Below are positions 5,973-6,324 of a DNA stretch of 6,324 nucleotides, piece by piece. Origin of the DNA: an uncultured bacterium (GTDB taxonomy: Bacteria > Cyanobacteriota > Vampirovibrionia > Gastranaerophilales > Gastranaerophilaceae); contig CAMHDG010000095.1 of NCBI GenBank assembly GCA_946183815.1, forward strand, positions 1-6,324, given 5' to 3'. The notes beneath the pieces are model-generated. The model had not been told where the DNA came from. It saw only the letters and a program-made list of their open reading frames with translations, and made no database searches. Made by a program: the position numbers and the translations under genes. The number at the start of each line of letters is the position of its first letter. The first letter of the stretch is position 1.

Positions 5973-6275
5973 ATGTTAAAGATATTAAACGATACTAATT
6001 TTGACAACCACATAAAAAACGGACTAAAACTTGTAATGTTCGGAAGTGATATGTGTCATTACTGCGTAAAGCAAGAGCCGATTTTGCAGGACTTAGCCGA
6101 CCATAATATAGAAATAGGCAAAATTGATGCCTACAAAACCCCCGAACTTACGCAGAAATACGGGGTTACCTCCTTTCCTACGTTTATTCTGTTTAAGTTT
6201 GGGGATATTGTTACAAGATTTTCAGGCTACAAAGATAAATCGGAACTGCTTGATGTGGTGCTGAGGCATGTGTAA
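5973..6275 (+). CDS. Thioredoxin-fold protein with CHYC active site
   Basis: This 100-residue single-domain thioredoxin has no signal peptide and is presumably a cytoplasmic disulfide reductase. The redox motif is C28-H-Y-C31 (in SDMCHYCVKQEP) rather than the thioredoxin CGPC. The cis-proline loop is S67-F-P69-T, and the fold ends with GDIVTRFSGY and a C-terminal helix, as in the family. A Tyr before the second Cys recalls DsbC/DsbG, and the changed dipeptide probably shifts the redox potential, so canonical TrxA activity is uncertain. AAGGAG at 5961-5966, 6 bases before the ATG, fixes the start. It is transcribed away from the acyltransferase operon with a 130-base shared control region. Its TAA stop forms part of the 13-base box of the repeat at 6271-6321. 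The Shine-Dalgarno segment is complementary to 9 bases of that 3' repeat. Confidence 0.93.
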   Translation: MLKILNDTNFDNHIKNGLKLVMFGSDMCHYCVKQEPILQDLADHNIEIGKIDAYKTPELTQKYGVTSFPTFILFKFGDIVTRFSGYKDKSELLDVVLRHV

Positions 6276-6321
6276 ATTATTGTTTATCTGCGAAGCAGAT
6301 ATATCTCTCCTTGGAGAGAGA
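6271..6321 (+). repeat. Right copy of 51-base double-hairpin repeat, 3' element of the thioredoxin gene
   Basis: This is the exact inverted copy of 1-51, and it starts within the last codon of the thioredoxin gene. The box AAATTATTGTTTA (6274-6286) begins in the TAA stop codon. Hairpin one is TATCTGC/GCAGATA with a GAA loop (6285-6301), whose core GCGAAGC is a notably stable mini-hairpin sequence as DNA. Hairpin two is TCTCTCC/GGAGAGA with a TT loop (6304-6319). No T-run follows before the window ends. It probably acts as the transcription end or 3' stabiliser of this gene, by inference. Confidence 0.8.
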
Positions 6322-6324
6322 GAA

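Noticed and set aside
1..6321. Composite transposon or integrative element bounded by the 51-base inverted repeats
   Set aside because: No transposase, integrase or recombinase is encoded inside, the genes look like ordinary chromosomal ones, and the right repeat is built into a gene's 3' end.

Overview
The window is AT-rich, gene-dense bacterial chromosome with eight protein genes and no recognisable RNA gene, phage gene, insertion sequence or CRISPR array. The organism is probably Gram-negative-like: it has a DUF374 acyltransferase of the lipid A/phospholipid type and a periplasmic S13 D,D-peptidase. Low G+C, small EF-hand proteins with N/Q-rich starts, and genes that lack a Shine-Dalgarno sequence would fit a gut Gastranaerophilales (Melainabacteria/Vampirovibrionia, the non-photosynthetic sister group of Cyanobacteria). 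That assignment is inference from style and is only moderately secure.

Layout. Positions 1-51 hold a repeat. Positions 198-2014 hold three minus-strand genes: a DUF378 membrane protein, an unrecognised 204-residue protein and a 257-residue EF-hand protein. Each is separated by its own control signals, and the last two may share a distant C-terminal domain. Positions 2178-2903 (plus) encode an exported von Willebrand factor A (VWA) protein with an intact metal site. It converges on a three-gene minus-strand operon (5842 to 3025) with overlapping reading frames: DUF374 acyltransferase, nitrilase-family amidohydrolase, and PBP4-type D-alanyl-D-alanine carboxypeptidase (DacB). Diverging from that operon, at 5973-6275 (plus), is a 100-residue thioredoxin-fold protein with a CHYC active site. 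Positions 6271-6321 carry the same repeat as 1-51 in inverted orientation.

Most interesting signal. A 13-base box, AAATTATTGTTTA, occurs four times. Three copies sit on or 2 bases after a stop codon (VWA, dacB, thioredoxin) and read in the direction of that gene; the fourth is in the repeat at the left edge. Each box runs into a hairpin whose arms differ between loci but whose core is always GC-RRR-GC (R = purine). This looks like a family of 3'-end elements under structural selection: an unusual terminator, an mRNA 3' stabiliser or a REP-like repeat. The 51-base copy is identical at both window edges, so the window may be a contig broken at a dispersed repeat.

Gene expression. Four genes have clear Shine-Dalgarno sequences (DUF378, EF-hand, dacB, thioredoxin). 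Three others (the 204-residue protein, VWA, DUF374) have none and instead carry a TANNNT -10-like hexamer 5-6 bases before the ATG, as expected of leaderless transcripts.
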